This document shows positions 44,569-55,000 of a DNA stretch of 64,000 bases, piece by piece. Where the stretch lies: assembly GCA_028285205.1 (NCBI GenBank), contig JANQQA010000286.1, positions 1 to 64,000 of the forward strand, written 5' to 3'. The position numbers and the translations under genes are program-made. Under the pieces are notes generated by a model. The model was not told the origin of the DNA. It did not search any database and saw only the letters and a list, made by a program, of their open reading frames with translations. Position 1 is the stretch's first letter, and every line of letters starts with the position of its first letter. This DNA is from Bythopirellula sp. (lineage in GTDB: Bacteria; Planctomycetota; Planctomycetia; Pirellulales; Lacipirellulaceae).

Positions 44569-45873
44569 GTGCTGAGTATCCACTTATCTAGGCAATCCTC
44601 GCCGTCGAACACCTTCGTGCGCAGTCTCGTGCTAGCATCGACATGGACGATGGTGGGCTCCGCTGGTCTCGCGCAAAGTGCCTTCAACCCTCCTCCGCCA
44701 CCGCCAACCGTAGCGTCACCCACCGTTCGCGGTCTGGGCACACCGGCGGTGCAAGCTCCAGCGGTACCTGCTGTTGGCGGGCCCGTTGTGCAATCAGCCT
44801 CAGCCCCACCGGCAGTGCCGTCGCCTTCGCCAGTCACACCGACGACTCCTACGGGGATTCAACCGATCGAAGGTGGTGAGATCATTGCCCGTGTAGATGG
44901 TCAGATCATCCTTGCCAGCGATGTGATGTGGCAGGTCGATCAATTGATCGCCGCTAATCGCGAGCGGATCCCCGATAACAGGGTCAACGAGGCTCGGCGA
45001 GGATTGATGCGCCAACAAATGATGCCGTTGATCGATACGAAAATGCTCTATGCTAATTTCCGTCGCCAAGTGCCGGCGGAAAATATGCCTATGATCATGG
45101 AGAACCTCAAGGAACCGTTTCAGGACAGTGAGGTTCCTCGTTTGGTGAAGATGCTGAAACTCAAGAATCGCATCGAACTTGAAGAACTGCTCAGGAAATC
45201 GGGCACTTCCTTGGGTGACGTACAACGACAATTCAATGAGCGCACGATCGCTGGTGAATGGCTGCGCCAGATGTTGCCCAAGCCCAAAGAAGTTATGCAT
45301 GAGGATCTGTTGGCATACTATCAGGAGCACAAGCAGGACTTCGAGTTTCCCGCCCAAGCGAAGTGGGAAGAACTGATGATTCGCTTCGATCGCGCGGGAA
45401 ACGATCGCGTGGCTGCTTGGAAAACGATCACAGGCATCGGTAACCAAGTGTGGCAAGACGTGTCGCGAAATCCCGGCTTGCGAGGGCCTGCGTTTACTCA
45501 GATCGCTAAGCAAAAGTCACACGGCTTCACGGCTCAAGCAGGCGGTCAACATGATTGGACCACCAAAGGCGCATTAGTTAGCAAAGAGATCGACGATGCC
45601 CTGTTTACCCTCAAAGTGGGACAGTTGAGCAACGTCATCGAATCTGAACGCGGCTTCCATATCATCCGTGTGCTCGACCGCAAAGAAGCTGGGTGTACTC
45701 CGTTTACGAAAGCTCAATCGGATATTCGCGAGATCTTGGTTAAGGATCAGAAACAGGGGTTGGCGGAGGCCCAGCTCGCCAAACTTCGCAAGAAGAGTCG
45801 CGTCTGGACAGTTTTCGACGGCCATTTAACGGCTGAGCAGCTCGCCCAACCCTCAGGCCCCGTGCGACGATGA
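44569..45873 (+). CDS. SurA-like peptidyl-prolyl isomerase
   Basis: A 434-residue periplasmic chaperone/isomerase. After a signal-like N-terminus (GTG start; hydrophobic around 17-35) comes a Pro-rich linker (40-95), an N-terminal SurA-type helical domain ('IIARVDGQIILASDVMWQVDQLI'), and a parvulin (PpiC) domain from about 250 to 375, with 'GFTAQAGGQHDWTTKGALVSKEIDDALFTLKVGQLSNVIESERGFHIIRVLDRK' at its core. The final part is helical and polar. It would help outer-membrane proteins fold, consistent with porins and surface proteins in the window. Confidence 0.9.
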   Translation: MLSIHLSRQSSPSNTFVRSLVLASTWTMVGSAGLAQSAFNPPPPPPTVASPTVRGLGTPAVQAPAVPAVGGPVVQSASAPPAVPSPSPVTPTTPTGIQPIEGGEIIARVDGQIILASDVMWQVDQLIAANRERIPDNRVNEARRGLMRQQMMPLIDTKMLYANFRRQVPAENMPMIMENLKEPFQDSEVPRLVKMLKLKNRIELEELLRKSGTSLGDVQRQFNERTIAGEWLRQMLPKPKEVMHEDLLAYYQEHKQDFEFPAQAKWEELMIRFDRAGNDRVAAWKTITGIGNQVWQDVSRNPGLRGPAFTQIAKQKSHGFTAQAGGQHDWTTKGALVSKEIDDALFTLKVGQLSNVIESERGFHIIRVLDRKEAGCTPFTKAQSDIREILVKDQKQGLAEAQLAKLRKKSRVWTVFDGHLTAEQLAQPSGPVRR

Positions 45874-46171
45874 AGTTGTTCGGGATTGCGCAACCTTCAC
45901 ATTGCCACTGGTAAGCCTTACCCATTGCAGAGGCTGTGCCAGACTGTGGTGGCGTCGAAGGATTCGACGAAGCCTTACTCTTTTCTCTGTGTCGCGCCAG
46001 ATTTCTGGGCCGATTGAAAGCTGTGCCTGCAACAGCTACACTTTCTTAAGTGTCCGGACGTGAAACCGAGGCGGTCACTCGGACGATGTGGCAGTCTGGT
46101 TGCGCCGTGCTTTCTTCTCTCGCACCTCGAGTTCGGATCGCATAAGCGGAACTTTGGAAAGGAAAACTTCG

Positions 46172-47485
46172 ATGAATCAAGCGACGGCCAACGATAACTC
46201 GACCGATGTCGCCAAGCTGACGGTCGGTGATCAAGAAATCGATTTGACCGTGATCGAGGGTACTGAGAACGAGCGCGCCTTGGATATCGGCCGCCTGCGA
46301 GCGTCCACCGGTCTGGTCACGATCGACCCGGGCTACGTCAATACCGGCTCGACCGAGAGTGCGATCACCTTTCTCAATGGCGAAGAGGGCATCCTACGTT
46401 ATCGCGGCTATCCAATTGAAACGCTGGCTTCCAAGTGCGACTTCATCGAGGTTGCGTATCTGCTGATCTACGGCGAGTTGCCAACCTTCGACGAAATCGA
46501 AGCTTTCCGCACGAAGCTCCGTCGGCACACCATGCTGCACGAAGATATGCGGCTGTTTTACGATGGCTTTCCGCGCGATGCGCACCCAATGGCGATCCTC
46601 AGCTCGGTCGTCGGAGCGATGTCGACATTCTATCAGGACTCGCTCGATCCGCACGACGACGAGCAGGTCAATGAGTCGATCGTCCGCCTGCTCGCTAAAC
46701 TACCCACGATCGCCGCGTTCGCCTACAAGAAGGCCTTCGGTCAACCTTACGTCTACCCACGCAACGAGCTGACCTACTGCGAGAACTTTCTGCGGATGAT
46801 GTTCGCAGTGCCGACGGAAGTCTACGAGATCGATCCCGACTTTGTAGAAGCACTGAACTTGTTGCTCATCGTGCACGCTGATCACGAACAAAACTGCAGC
46901 ACCTCGACAGTGCGAATGGTCGGCTCGTCGAATGCCAATCTGTTCGCCTCGATTTCAGCCGGCATCAATGCCTTGTGGGGACCGCTCCACGGTGGCGCCA
47001 ACGAGAAATGTGTGGCGATGTTGGAAGGGATCCGCCAAGGTGGCGGCAACGTCGAAAAATACGTCAACATGGCCAAAGATCCCAATAGTGATTATCGGCT
47101 AATGGGATTCGGCCATCGCGTCTATAAGAATTTCGATCCGCGTGCGAAGATCATCAAGGCTTCGTGTGACAAGTTGCTGAAGAAACGTGGCATCGACGAT
47201 CCGATTTTCCAAATCGCTCAAGAGTTGGCGGAAGTTGCGTTGCGCGATGAGTATTTCATCGAACGAAAACTCTATCCCAATGTCGACTTCTATTCAGGTA
47301 TCATCTATCGGGCCATCGGTATTCCAGTACCGATGTTCACCGTACTGTTTGCGATCGGTCGTCTGCCAGGTTGGATCGCTCACTGGCGTGAAATGCACCA
47401 TAGTCCCTCGAAGCGAATTTGTCGGCCCCGTCAGATCTATACCGGCGAGAACGAGCGCGATTTCGTGCCGATCGACAAACGTTAA
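46172..47485 (+). CDS. gltA: Citrate synthase
   Basis: A 437-residue enzyme that joins acetyl-CoA and oxaloacetate to citrate in the TCA cycle. The catalytic residues are His273 in 'GPLHGGANEKC', His315 in 'MGFGHRVYKNFDPRA' and Asp372 in 'NVDFYSGIIYRAIGIP', matching His264/His305/Asp362 of E. coli. The N-terminal extension resembles the hexameric, NADH-sensitive type II form. ATG at 46172 follows AAGGAAA; the longer frame is unlikely. It stands alone, with about 300 bases of upstream DNA. Confidence 0.97.
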   Translation: MNQATANDNSTDVAKLTVGDQEIDLTVIEGTENERALDIGRLRASTGLVTIDPGYVNTGSTESAITFLNGEEGILRYRGYPIETLASKCDFIEVAYLLIYGELPTFDEIEAFRTKLRRHTMLHEDMRLFYDGFPRDAHPMAILSSVVGAMSTFYQDSLDPHDDEQVNESIVRLLAKLPTIAAFAYKKAFGQPYVYPRNELTYCENFLRMMFAVPTEVYEIDPDFVEALNLLLIVHADHEQNCSTSTVRMVGSSNANLFASISAGINALWGPLHGGANEKCVAMLEGIRQGGGNVEKYVNMAKDPNSDYRLMGFGHRVYKNFDPRAKIIKASCDKLLKKRGIDDPIFQIAQELAEVALRDEYFIERKLYPNVDFYSGIIYRAIGIPVPMFTVLFAIGRLPGWIAHWREMHHSPSKRICRPRQIYTGENERDFVPIDKR

Positions 47486-47667
47486 CTCGACTTTCTCGTC
47501 GCGGTTGTATAGAAATTCGCTAGCCGGGTGGTGGCGCGACCCGCACGAATTTGGGCTGGGCCTTCGTGTGTCGCGGTTGCAGGGGCTTGCTCGTCCGAGC
47601 CCGGCAGGGCCAATTGATCCGACCCGTGCTGTACTTTCCGTAAGAAACACCGAAGGGGCGAGGCGTA

Positions 47668-48543
47668 GTGTTAGTTCAAGCGTCGTCTCTGACCAAACAG
47701 TACGGCAACTTCAAAGCCCTCGATCAGTGCTCGTTTGAGGTCGCACGCGGAGAAGTGCTAGGACTGCTTGGACCCAACGGCGCCGGCAAGACGACGCTGC
47801 TTCGCCTGCTGATGGGCTTTCTCAAACCGACCAGCGGTTTTGCTCGCATTGATGGACTCGACTGCTATCTACAGTCGGTCGAAGTACATCGGCGTCTCAC
47901 TTACATGCCGGGTGATGCGCGGTTCTCGCGGAAGCTCTCGGGTCGAAAGCTGCTTGAGTTCTTCGCGAAGCTGCGTCAGCCGCCGGCCCTCAGTACCGCG
48001 CGTCGGCTGGTCGAGCGGCTGGAACTTGACGATTCGCGCCGTGTCGGCCAGATGTCGACCGGCATGCGACAGAAGCTCGCGCTCGCCGCCACCCTCGCGC
48101 CTGAAGTGCCACTGGTCGTGCTCGACGAACCAACGTCCAACCTTGATCCGACGGCGCGACATGGCGTGCTGCAACTGCTCCGCGAAGCACAGCAAGCTGG
48201 CAAGACGGTGCTGTTTTCGTCGCACGTAATGTCGGAGGTCGAAGAGGTCTGCGATCGGGTGATCATTCTGCAGCAAGGTCGACTGGTCGAAACCATCCGC
48301 ATGTCCGACATCCGCCGGCAGCATCGCATTCAGGCCGAGCTGACCGGGCCGCTCAATCCACCGTATGGCAAGCTGGCCGACCAACTACAGATCACCACCA
48401 GCAAGAATGGCACCGTCACCATCCTGACCGACGGCCCCTTGGAGCCGTTGCTCGGTTGGCTGGCGGAACAACCGCTATCGGAATTGCAAATCGAACCCAT
48501 CGGTCTCCGCGCTGCTTACGAGCGGCACCATCCGAGCAACTGA
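47668..48543 (+). CDS. ABC transporter ATP-binding protein
   Basis: A 291-residue ABC ATPase. Walker A is residues 35-42 (GPNGAGKT), the signature loop reads 'MSTGMRQK' (129-136) rather than LSGGQ, Walker B is 150-155 (VVLDEP) and the switch His is in SSH (184-186). The C-terminal about 70 residues are a separate regulatory extension. The GTG start follows GAGGCG. The permease gene starts three bases after its stop, giving a two-gene exporter of the DrrAB/NatAB/ABC-2 kind; the substrate is unknown. Confidence 0.95.
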   Translation: MLVQASSLTKQYGNFKALDQCSFEVARGEVLGLLGPNGAGKTTLLRLLMGFLKPTSGFARIDGLDCYLQSVEVHRRLTYMPGDARFSRKLSGRKLLEFFAKLRQPPALSTARRLVERLELDDSRRVGQMSTGMRQKLALAATLAPEVPLVVLDEPTSNLDPTARHGVLQLLREAQQAGKTVLFSSHVMSEVEEVCDRVIILQQGRLVETIRMSDIRRQHRIQAELTGPLNPPYGKLADQLQITTSKNGTVTILTDGPLEPLLGWLAEQPLSELQIEPIGLRAAYERHHPSN

Positions 48544-48546
48544 CCA

Positions 48547-49386
48547 ATGTTCCTGCCCTTCGCAAATCGATCGCTTCGCGATGGCTTGGCCTTGCTGCTG
48601 AGTTGCTGTGTGTTGATGTTCGCGTTCATCTGGCTGCGGCTGTGGATTGTGTCGCAGATGGACTTTCGCGAAGCGATCGGGATGTTCACCAAGGTGATTC
48701 CCGAATTCATCGAGAAGATGCTGCCGGTGCCGATCGAGATGATCGCCACGATCGAAGGTCGCATCACATTCAGTTACGAAGAACTGCCGGTGGTGCTGTT
48801 GATGGCGCTCTGGGGGGTGACACGCGGAAGCGAATGCCTGGCAGGACGACTCGGGGACGGAACGATGGAGTTGCTACTGTCGCAGCCGGTACGTCGGCTA
48901 ACGCTGATCACGTCGCACGTCGCGGTTACACTGCTGGGCGTTGGCTTGCTCGCCCTGGTCGCCTGGGTTGCGACGGCCGTCGGTATCGCCACCATCGAGT
49001 TCGATGAGCCGACGACCGCGAGAACTTATACCGCGGCTGCCGTGAACCTGTTGAGTGTAGGCTTCTTCATGACGGGTGTCGCGACGCTCGCGTCGGCCTT
49101 GGGACGTTCGCGCGCGCAGGCGGTCGCAATTTTCGTCACCTTCTACGTCGTGGAAGTAACATGCAAGATTCTTGGTCTGATTGCCTCCAACATGGCATGG
49201 CTCAAGAAGTTCTCGTTTCTGTCTGCCTATGAGCCGACCCAGCTGACGATTGGTCTCGTAAGGGAACCCGCCGAATACTGGCCGCTGTTTTGGCAGTACA
49301 ACGCAATCTTGCTGGGGCTGGGCGCGCTGTCCTTTATCATTGCAGCGGCGATATTCTGCAATCGCGATGTGCCGGCGCCGTTGTAG
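48547..49386 (+). CDS. ABC-2 family permease
   Basis: A 279-residue integral membrane protein with six hydrophobic segments (about 15-37, 80-100, 117-145, 165-190, 195-220, 245-272), the layout of ABC-2 type permeases. A sequence 'TRGSECLAGRLGDGTMELLLSQPVRR' between the second and third segments matches the characteristic cytoplasmic coupling helix ('xGExExGTLExLLSxPVxR'). It starts three bases after the ATPase and is surely its partner. The function is efflux or export of an unidentified compound. Confidence 0.92.
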   Translation: MFLPFANRSLRDGLALLLSCCVLMFAFIWLRLWIVSQMDFREAIGMFTKVIPEFIEKMLPVPIEMIATIEGRITFSYEELPVVLLMALWGVTRGSECLAGRLGDGTMELLLSQPVRRLTLITSHVAVTLLGVGLLALVAWVATAVGIATIEFDEPTTARTYTAAAVNLLSVGFFMTGVATLASALGRSRAQAVAIFVTFYVVEVTCKILGLIASNMAWLKKFSFLSAYEPTQLTIGLVREPAEYWPLFWQYNAILLGLGALSFIIAAAIFCNRDVPAPL

Positions 49387-49443
49387 CACCATTGACCTCG
49401 TTCCCGCGGAGCGATGCAAAGCACGTTGCCCAAACAAGGGAGC

Positions 49444-50529
49444 TTACGGCAACTCTTCCACAAACCGTACCAACTGCGCGTCGAGCATTTCCAGGTCGCT
49501 GCCAAACACCTTTTTGAAGTCGGCCAGCCGAGCTCGCGCTGAGTACTTGCTGAACGGCTTTCGCGCCGCCACACGTGCCAGATAGCTGCTGTACTCTCGG
49601 GGACGAGTTTCACTGAGGAAGAACGACAACGTCCAGGCTTCCGCATACGCCTTGACCGCGCTAGTCTTGAAGAACTGGTCCGATGTCACCAGTTGCTTGA
49701 TCATGCCTCCGCCGCGATTCTGTAGGTTGTAGCGAAAGTCTGCCAATCGATACTGATTGATTCGATCAGTACGTGTGTAGCTCGATCGCGCATCCCAGAC
49801 GCCGCGTGCTTCAAACATCATTGCCAGCCCCTCGACTAGCCAGCGCGGCTGTTCGGCGAAGCGGCGATGCACGCCGACGTTGTAGGCGGTCTGATGCGTC
49901 GCTTCGTGGATGATCGTCTCGGCGTTGTCCGACCAGTCACCACCACTGCCGGCGCTGTTGGCATCGAACAGGAAGATTCGATTGGTCTGCGGATCGTAAT
50001 GGCCCAACGTGCCTGGCTGCATCTTGGAACCATTCGCTTCGGCGTAGCGATAATATTCCGATTGATTACGAAACACCACCGCGACCAACGGCACAGCGGG
50101 CGGCTTGATGTTGAATCCGCGCACGGTCATGTAGTGAACGAACGAACGATAGAGCGACTCCAACCGATTGGACCAGGCGCTCCATTCCCCACGCGGATGC
50201 ACGACCACAAAGTGGTTGGTCGTGCTGACGTCAAACGAGCGATCGAATTGCTCACGTACTTTCTGTCGCATCTCACCGATGCTGTAGCCGCGGAAGCCTT
50301 TCCCTAGCTTGCGAGAATTCTCCGCCTGCCGCGGGGCGAAATCGTACAGCTCTCCGTCGCGACCCAACATGAGCATTTGGCTCTTATCCCATCGCAGTGG
50401 CTGACCTTCGAGTTGCTGTCCGTCAACGTTCGTCGCCATCATGAAGTTGGCGGGACCTTCGCCCGAAACGGTGCGCGACAAAATGAGACCGCTGAGTATA
50501 GCGGCCAGCAGCATCAAGCAGCGGAACAT
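49444..50529 (-). CDS. DUF1570 secreted metallopeptidase-like protein
   Basis: A 361-residue protein with a signal peptide (1-23) and the gluzincin-type zinc motif HEATH at 208-212, with Glu233 in 'WLVEGLAMMFE' as probable third ligand. The middle part ('NHFVVVHPRGEWSAWSNRLESLYRSF') and the Zn region match DUF1570, a family common in Planctomycetes. It is a likely zinc peptidase acting outside the cytoplasm, though activity is not shown for the family. It converges on the ABC permease gene and diverges from the next gene at 50674. Confidence 0.85.
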   Translation of the reverse strand: MFRCLMLLAAILSGLILSRTVSGEGPANFMMATNVDGQQLEGQPLRWDKSQMLMLGRDGELYDFAPRQAENSRKLGKGFRGYSIGEMRQKVREQFDRSFDVSTTNHFVVVHPRGEWSAWSNRLESLYRSFVHYMTVRGFNIKPPAVPLVAVVFRNQSEYYRYAEANGSKMQPGTLGHYDPQTNRIFLFDANSAGSGGDWSDNAETIIHEATHQTAYNVGVHRRFAEQPRWLVEGLAMMFEARGVWDARSSYTRTDRINQYRLADFRYNLQNRGGGMIKQLVTSDQFFKTSAVKAYAEAWTLSFFLSETRPREYSSYLARVAARKPFSKYSARARLADFKKVFGSDLEMLDAQLVRFVEELP

Positions 50530-50673
50530 AGAGCTTTCCTCGATTCGTGTCGGGAAGTGACATCTTCGGTATTTCCAACCTTAGCTCGTGAGGCGAGCAC
50601 TGCTCGCCAGAGCCGTCATGTCCGTTACAATGGGTGTAATGCCTTCCTGCAATCGGTATAGCGAGAATTAACT

Positions 50674-52008
50674 ATGCGTCGAATCCACGGTTTCTTGCTG
50701 CCTTATCTCTTCTTCGCAGTCTTCGCGAGCTCGACGTGGGATCGGGCGTCGGCAGCCCAACTCGACGAAGCCCTGGGTCAGTCGGTGGAGAAGCTCGTCC
50801 GCCAGCTCAATTATGATCAGGCATCGCGTCGCGACGAGGCCGAAGCCGAATTGCTCAAACTTGCACCCACCGGTAACGCCGACCAGTGCGACGAATTCTT
50901 GCAACTCCTGCCCAAGCCAACCGACGGAATGCCCGCCGAGGTGCGATTGCGGCTGGCGCGACTGCGGAAACGGATCGAAACCGAGCAGTCGAGTCGTGCG
51001 CTGGCGGCGAGTAGGCTCACCCTGTCAGCCCAGCAGATGGAGCTGGAGGAACTGTTCCAGCAGATCAACGATCAAACAGGCAACCAACTGAGCGACCATC
51101 GCGAGCAGTTCGGACAGACCGCCGTATCGCGCCCGGTCACGATCGAGATCAGCGACGAACCCTTTTGGCAGGCGTTAGACAAGATTCTCGACTCAACGAT
51201 GATGACGACGTATCCCTTCTCGGGCGAAGAGAACCTTGCCATCATCAATCGCGAGGAAGGCGCGCTACCGCGCGCGGACGGCGCCAGTTACGCGGGTCCG
51301 TTCCGCATCCAAGCCACCACCGTTACGGCCCGTCGCGACTTGCGCTCCGCCGCGCAAGAATCCGTTCGCGTCGAACTTGAGATCGCCTGGGAGCCGCGGA
51401 TTCACCCGATCGCGCTCGCACAATCAATCGACACACTGGAAGTGACGACCGACGAGGGCTCCCCCTTGGCAGTCAGCAGCCGACAGCAGGTGCTGAATGT
51501 CGAAGTCCAGCCAGGCACGCACGCCACGGAGTTCACCATTCCGCTGGAACTGCCGGACCGCAGTGCCACAAAACTGGCGAGCTTCAAAGGCCAGATGTCT
51601 GCGCTTGTACCGGGACGAACCGTCGAGTTCAAATTCTCCGAGCTCGAAAGCACCAAGAGTATCACCCAGTCGCGTGGTGGAGTGAATGTCACGCTGCTTG
51701 GTGTACGGAAGAATCAGGACTTGTGGGAAGTCCACATGAAAATTCAGGTCGAAAGCGCCGAAGCCGGCCTCGAATCGCATCGCGGCTGGGTGTTCCAGAA
51801 TCTCAACTATCTGCTGAACAAGCAAGGTGAGCTGATCGACAACGCCGGTTTCGAAACCACGATGCAGACCGAGACCGAAGTCGGTTTCGCGTACTTCTTC
51901 GAACTGCCCGACGAGGAGATCGGCGAATACACCTGGGTCTATCGCACGCCCGCCGCCATCGTACGCCTGCCCGTGGAGTTTGAACTCAAGGACATTCCGT
52001 TGCCGTAG
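50674..52008 (+). CDS. Secreted protein of unknown function
   Basis: A 444-residue protein with a signal peptide (about 1-28, cut after SAAQ) and a helical, charged N-terminal part to about 120. A mixed alpha/beta domain with 'RPVTIEISDEPFWQALDKILD' follows, the pattern of secretin/TonB short N-domains (STN-like). A long beta-rich C-terminus (200-440) holds repeated strand-turn units such as 'GLESHRGWVFQNLNYLLNKQGELIDN'. No catalytic motif was seen. It ends 16 bases before a terminator that serves the opposite strand. The function is unknown. Confidence 0.75.
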   Translation: MRRIHGFLLPYLFFAVFASSTWDRASAAQLDEALGQSVEKLVRQLNYDQASRRDEAEAELLKLAPTGNADQCDEFLQLLPKPTDGMPAEVRLRLARLRKRIETEQSSRALAASRLTLSAQQMELEELFQQINDQTGNQLSDHREQFGQTAVSRPVTIEISDEPFWQALDKILDSTMMTTYPFSGEENLAIINREEGALPRADGASYAGPFRIQATTVTARRDLRSAAQESVRVELEIAWEPRIHPIALAQSIDTLEVTTDEGSPLAVSSRQQVLNVEVQPGTHATEFTIPLELPDRSATKLASFKGQMSALVPGRTVEFKFSELESTKSITQSRGGVNVTLLGVRKNQDLWEVHMKIQVESAEAGLESHRGWVFQNLNYLLNKQGELIDNAGFETTMQTETEVGFAYFFELPDEEIGEYTWVYRTPAAIVRLPVEFELKDIPLP

Positions 52009-52024
52009 GAAGTCTTGAGCCCAC

Positions 52025-52054
52025 AAAAAAGCCCCGGGTCTTGCGACCCGAGGC
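52025..52054 (-). terminator. Intrinsic terminator of the large PEP-CTERM gene
   Basis: On the minus strand the ten-base stem GCCTCGGGTC / GACCCGGGGC, with one mismatch and a four-base loop, is followed by TTTTTT (52030-52025). It lies 29 bases after the stop of the gene at 52083-55568 and may also act on the plus-strand gene. Confidence 0.88.
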
Positions 52055-52082
52055 TGATGCTGCCCTTTGGATTCCACGTCCA

Positions 52083-55000
52083 TTACTTCTTGCGTCGCGT
52101 TGCGACTAAGCCACATGTGGCGAAGCCAGCCAGCAACAAAGTCGAAGGCTCTGGCACAGCGGCTGCTGCGGCAAACGCGGCGATCGGTGCCACACCGCTG
52201 CCGTTTTGCTGTTGCCAGGCGAGGAAGTCGGTTCCATTGGAGGTGCCGTCGCCATTGGCATCGGAACCAGGTCCGCCGTAGTCGCCTTCCCATTGAGCCA
52301 GATCGAACTCGTCGACGTCGCCATCCATGTCGAAGTCCGCAGTGAACGACGGAATGTCGACCACTTCCAACTGCAAGATCGAGCCCAGGTTGTTCACGTC
52401 GAACATCAAATCAGCAGGCATGCTGGCAGGTTGCACGATCGAACCGAATGAGCCGACGATGCCACCGGTGGCCGAGAGGATGTTCAGCGTATCGCCCAAC
52501 ACGGGCACGTAGCCGCCGATCAACGATAGGTCGAGCGTGCCGTCAAGCGAGGCGGCACCGGTGAGCGTCATGCGATCGAAGTCGCTGAGGCCCAGACCGC
52601 CCAGTTCGACGTCCCAAGTGCCGTCTGCATTCTGCTGGAAATCCAAACCGGTCACTTGGCCGGGGGAACTTCCCAGTGAGAGCAAGCCGCTATTCTCAAC
52701 CAACACGTCCACGTCGGCACCGTCCAACAGATTGAGCGTGCTGCCGTTCAAGTTCTGCAGGGCTCCTCCGCCAGCGAATGTTGCTCCCGGTTCTACGATC
52801 GTGTTGGCGTTGAGTTCAAGGTCGCCAGTGAGCGTCGTCGAACTGGTGTTTTCGAACGTCAGGCTGCCGCTAATCGTAACTCGCGATGGTGCGCCGGCGC
52901 CGATCAACACCGTGCCACCAACGTCGGTCGCATTGCTGCTCTGGTACCGACCACCGTCGTCCAATGCCAACGTCGAACCTGGGTCAAATTCAAGTTCGAA
53001 CCCGGTCGATCGCACCGTCCCGCTGGTTGCGGCGACGGTCCCGTTGAACAGAAAGGAAGCGTTGTCGCGAATCTCTAGCGTACTGCCTGGAAATGCCCGC
53101 AGCGCTGCCGTGTTACTCGGTCCGTCCCAGTCGTTGTTGTTTCCTGCGTGATCCACTACCAACGTGCCGCCTGCATCTGCCGCGATCACCGTATCGTTGA
53201 TCACGCGAGCCGAGACCAAACCGCGTCCGTTGATGCCGCCAAGGCCATCGTTGGTAATCGTCGCGCCAACGAGTTGACCACCGTTGAGGCGCACCTCGGT
53301 GGTGTCACTTGTGCTCCAGGGGCTTGTGACCGAAAGCACGCCGTCGGTATCAGCCGTGCCGAGCACGCCGACGTCGAGAATCGAGCCGCCGAGAGTTAAA
53401 GTACCATCGTCGGCTTGCAACTGAGAGGTCGCGCCGTCGAAATCGATATTCGCGCTGATCGATCCATGACCGTGTAACGCGACGCCGTCTTGAGCAGACA
53501 GTTCACCGATGCCGTTGATGTTTCCGCCTTCCAGTCGATTGGTACTGACCAGATCGCCGCCACGGAGGCGCAAGTTAGCTGCGGCATCGTTGAAGTTGAC
53601 GACTGCCGTCGAGCCGAAGCTGACGCGCGAGTCGACACGCGTGAGTCCATCCACATTCATCGTGCCATTCATATTCCAATCACTACCGTCGACGGCCGTT
53701 TCGAAGAAGATCGCGCCGCCGTTGAGATGCACAACACCATTGTCGTTGACCGTCCACGAGTCGTTCGCGTTGTCGAGGTTCACATCAAGTTGCCCACCGA
53801 GGTTGGCATTGACCGTCAGCTCGCTGGTCTGCGCGAATGGGAAGTTGATGGTGCGACCATACTCATCCAGCGCTGCCGCGTTGATGGTTAGCGGAGCATC
53901 GATCGTGAAATCGGGTGCAGCCAGCAACAAGACCCCTCCGCCACCGCCATCAAGCCCGACGGTACCGCCGCTAAAGTTCAGCGTAGTTGCTTCGTTCACC
54001 TGGCCGCCGGAAAAGTAAATGTCGCCAGGGCCGTCGAACTGTGCCGAATCCGCACCGTTGACCGAATTGAATGTCGAGAAACCAGTGATCGCCAGCGTTG
54101 CGTCGGCCTCCACATCGACTTCGGTGTCGGAGTTGAACGTTACGTTTGCAGTAATCTGCGAGGTCCCAGTGCCTTCAACGCGGATGTCCGCGTCATTTGG
54201 CGTTCCAAGATTGGTATCATCGCCGACGACCATCTCGCTTCCGGAAACGATTGGCGTGCCCGCCCCGTTATTGTTGAGCGTGAGCCGTCGTTCCATCGTC
54301 CAAGATCCATCGGTCACGGTCAGTGCCATCGCACCGCTGTTGAGCGTCAGGAATCCGTCAGCGCGGTCGTTGCCCTCGAAGCTGTCGAGATTCAGATCGA
54401 GAAAACCGCCGTCTTCGACGGTGATCACATTAGTGCTGGCTCCGCCACCGTCGAAGTCCATATCGTCGTCGTTGATGGTCACGGTTGCTCCAGGCCCAAC
54501 GGTCATACTCGCGTTGATTCCGTTCATCTGAAAGTCCACACCAGCATTGATCGTCGCGTCCTGGTTAAAGACGATTAGTCCTGTGTTGTCGATCGTGCCG
54601 TCATCGGCGGTAAGCTCCGCATCGAATTGCAGGGTCCCATCCGCGTCGAGCACATTGATCGTGGTCGTCGACTCGTTCATGGTGATCGCACCGCCCTGCA
54701 GGTAGGCCACATCGGCGGGAACGTTTGGGATAAACGGCGGAGTACCTGCCACGAATCCGTTGTTCACGTTCATCGTCCCGGCGAACTCCCAGGCGTCTTC
54801 GATGTCGAGCGTCGAGTTGTGTGCCAGATCAATTACCCCGTCGAAGTCATCGTCGACTTGCACATTGATGTCGAGTGTTTGGTTGCGTTGAATGTCCAGC
54901 GCGCCACCACCGGTGGTTCCATCCAGATCGATACGCGCATCACTATCGATGGCAGCAAGCGTGAGCGTTCGTGCTGCCGGAGCAGGCCCAATGACGACCA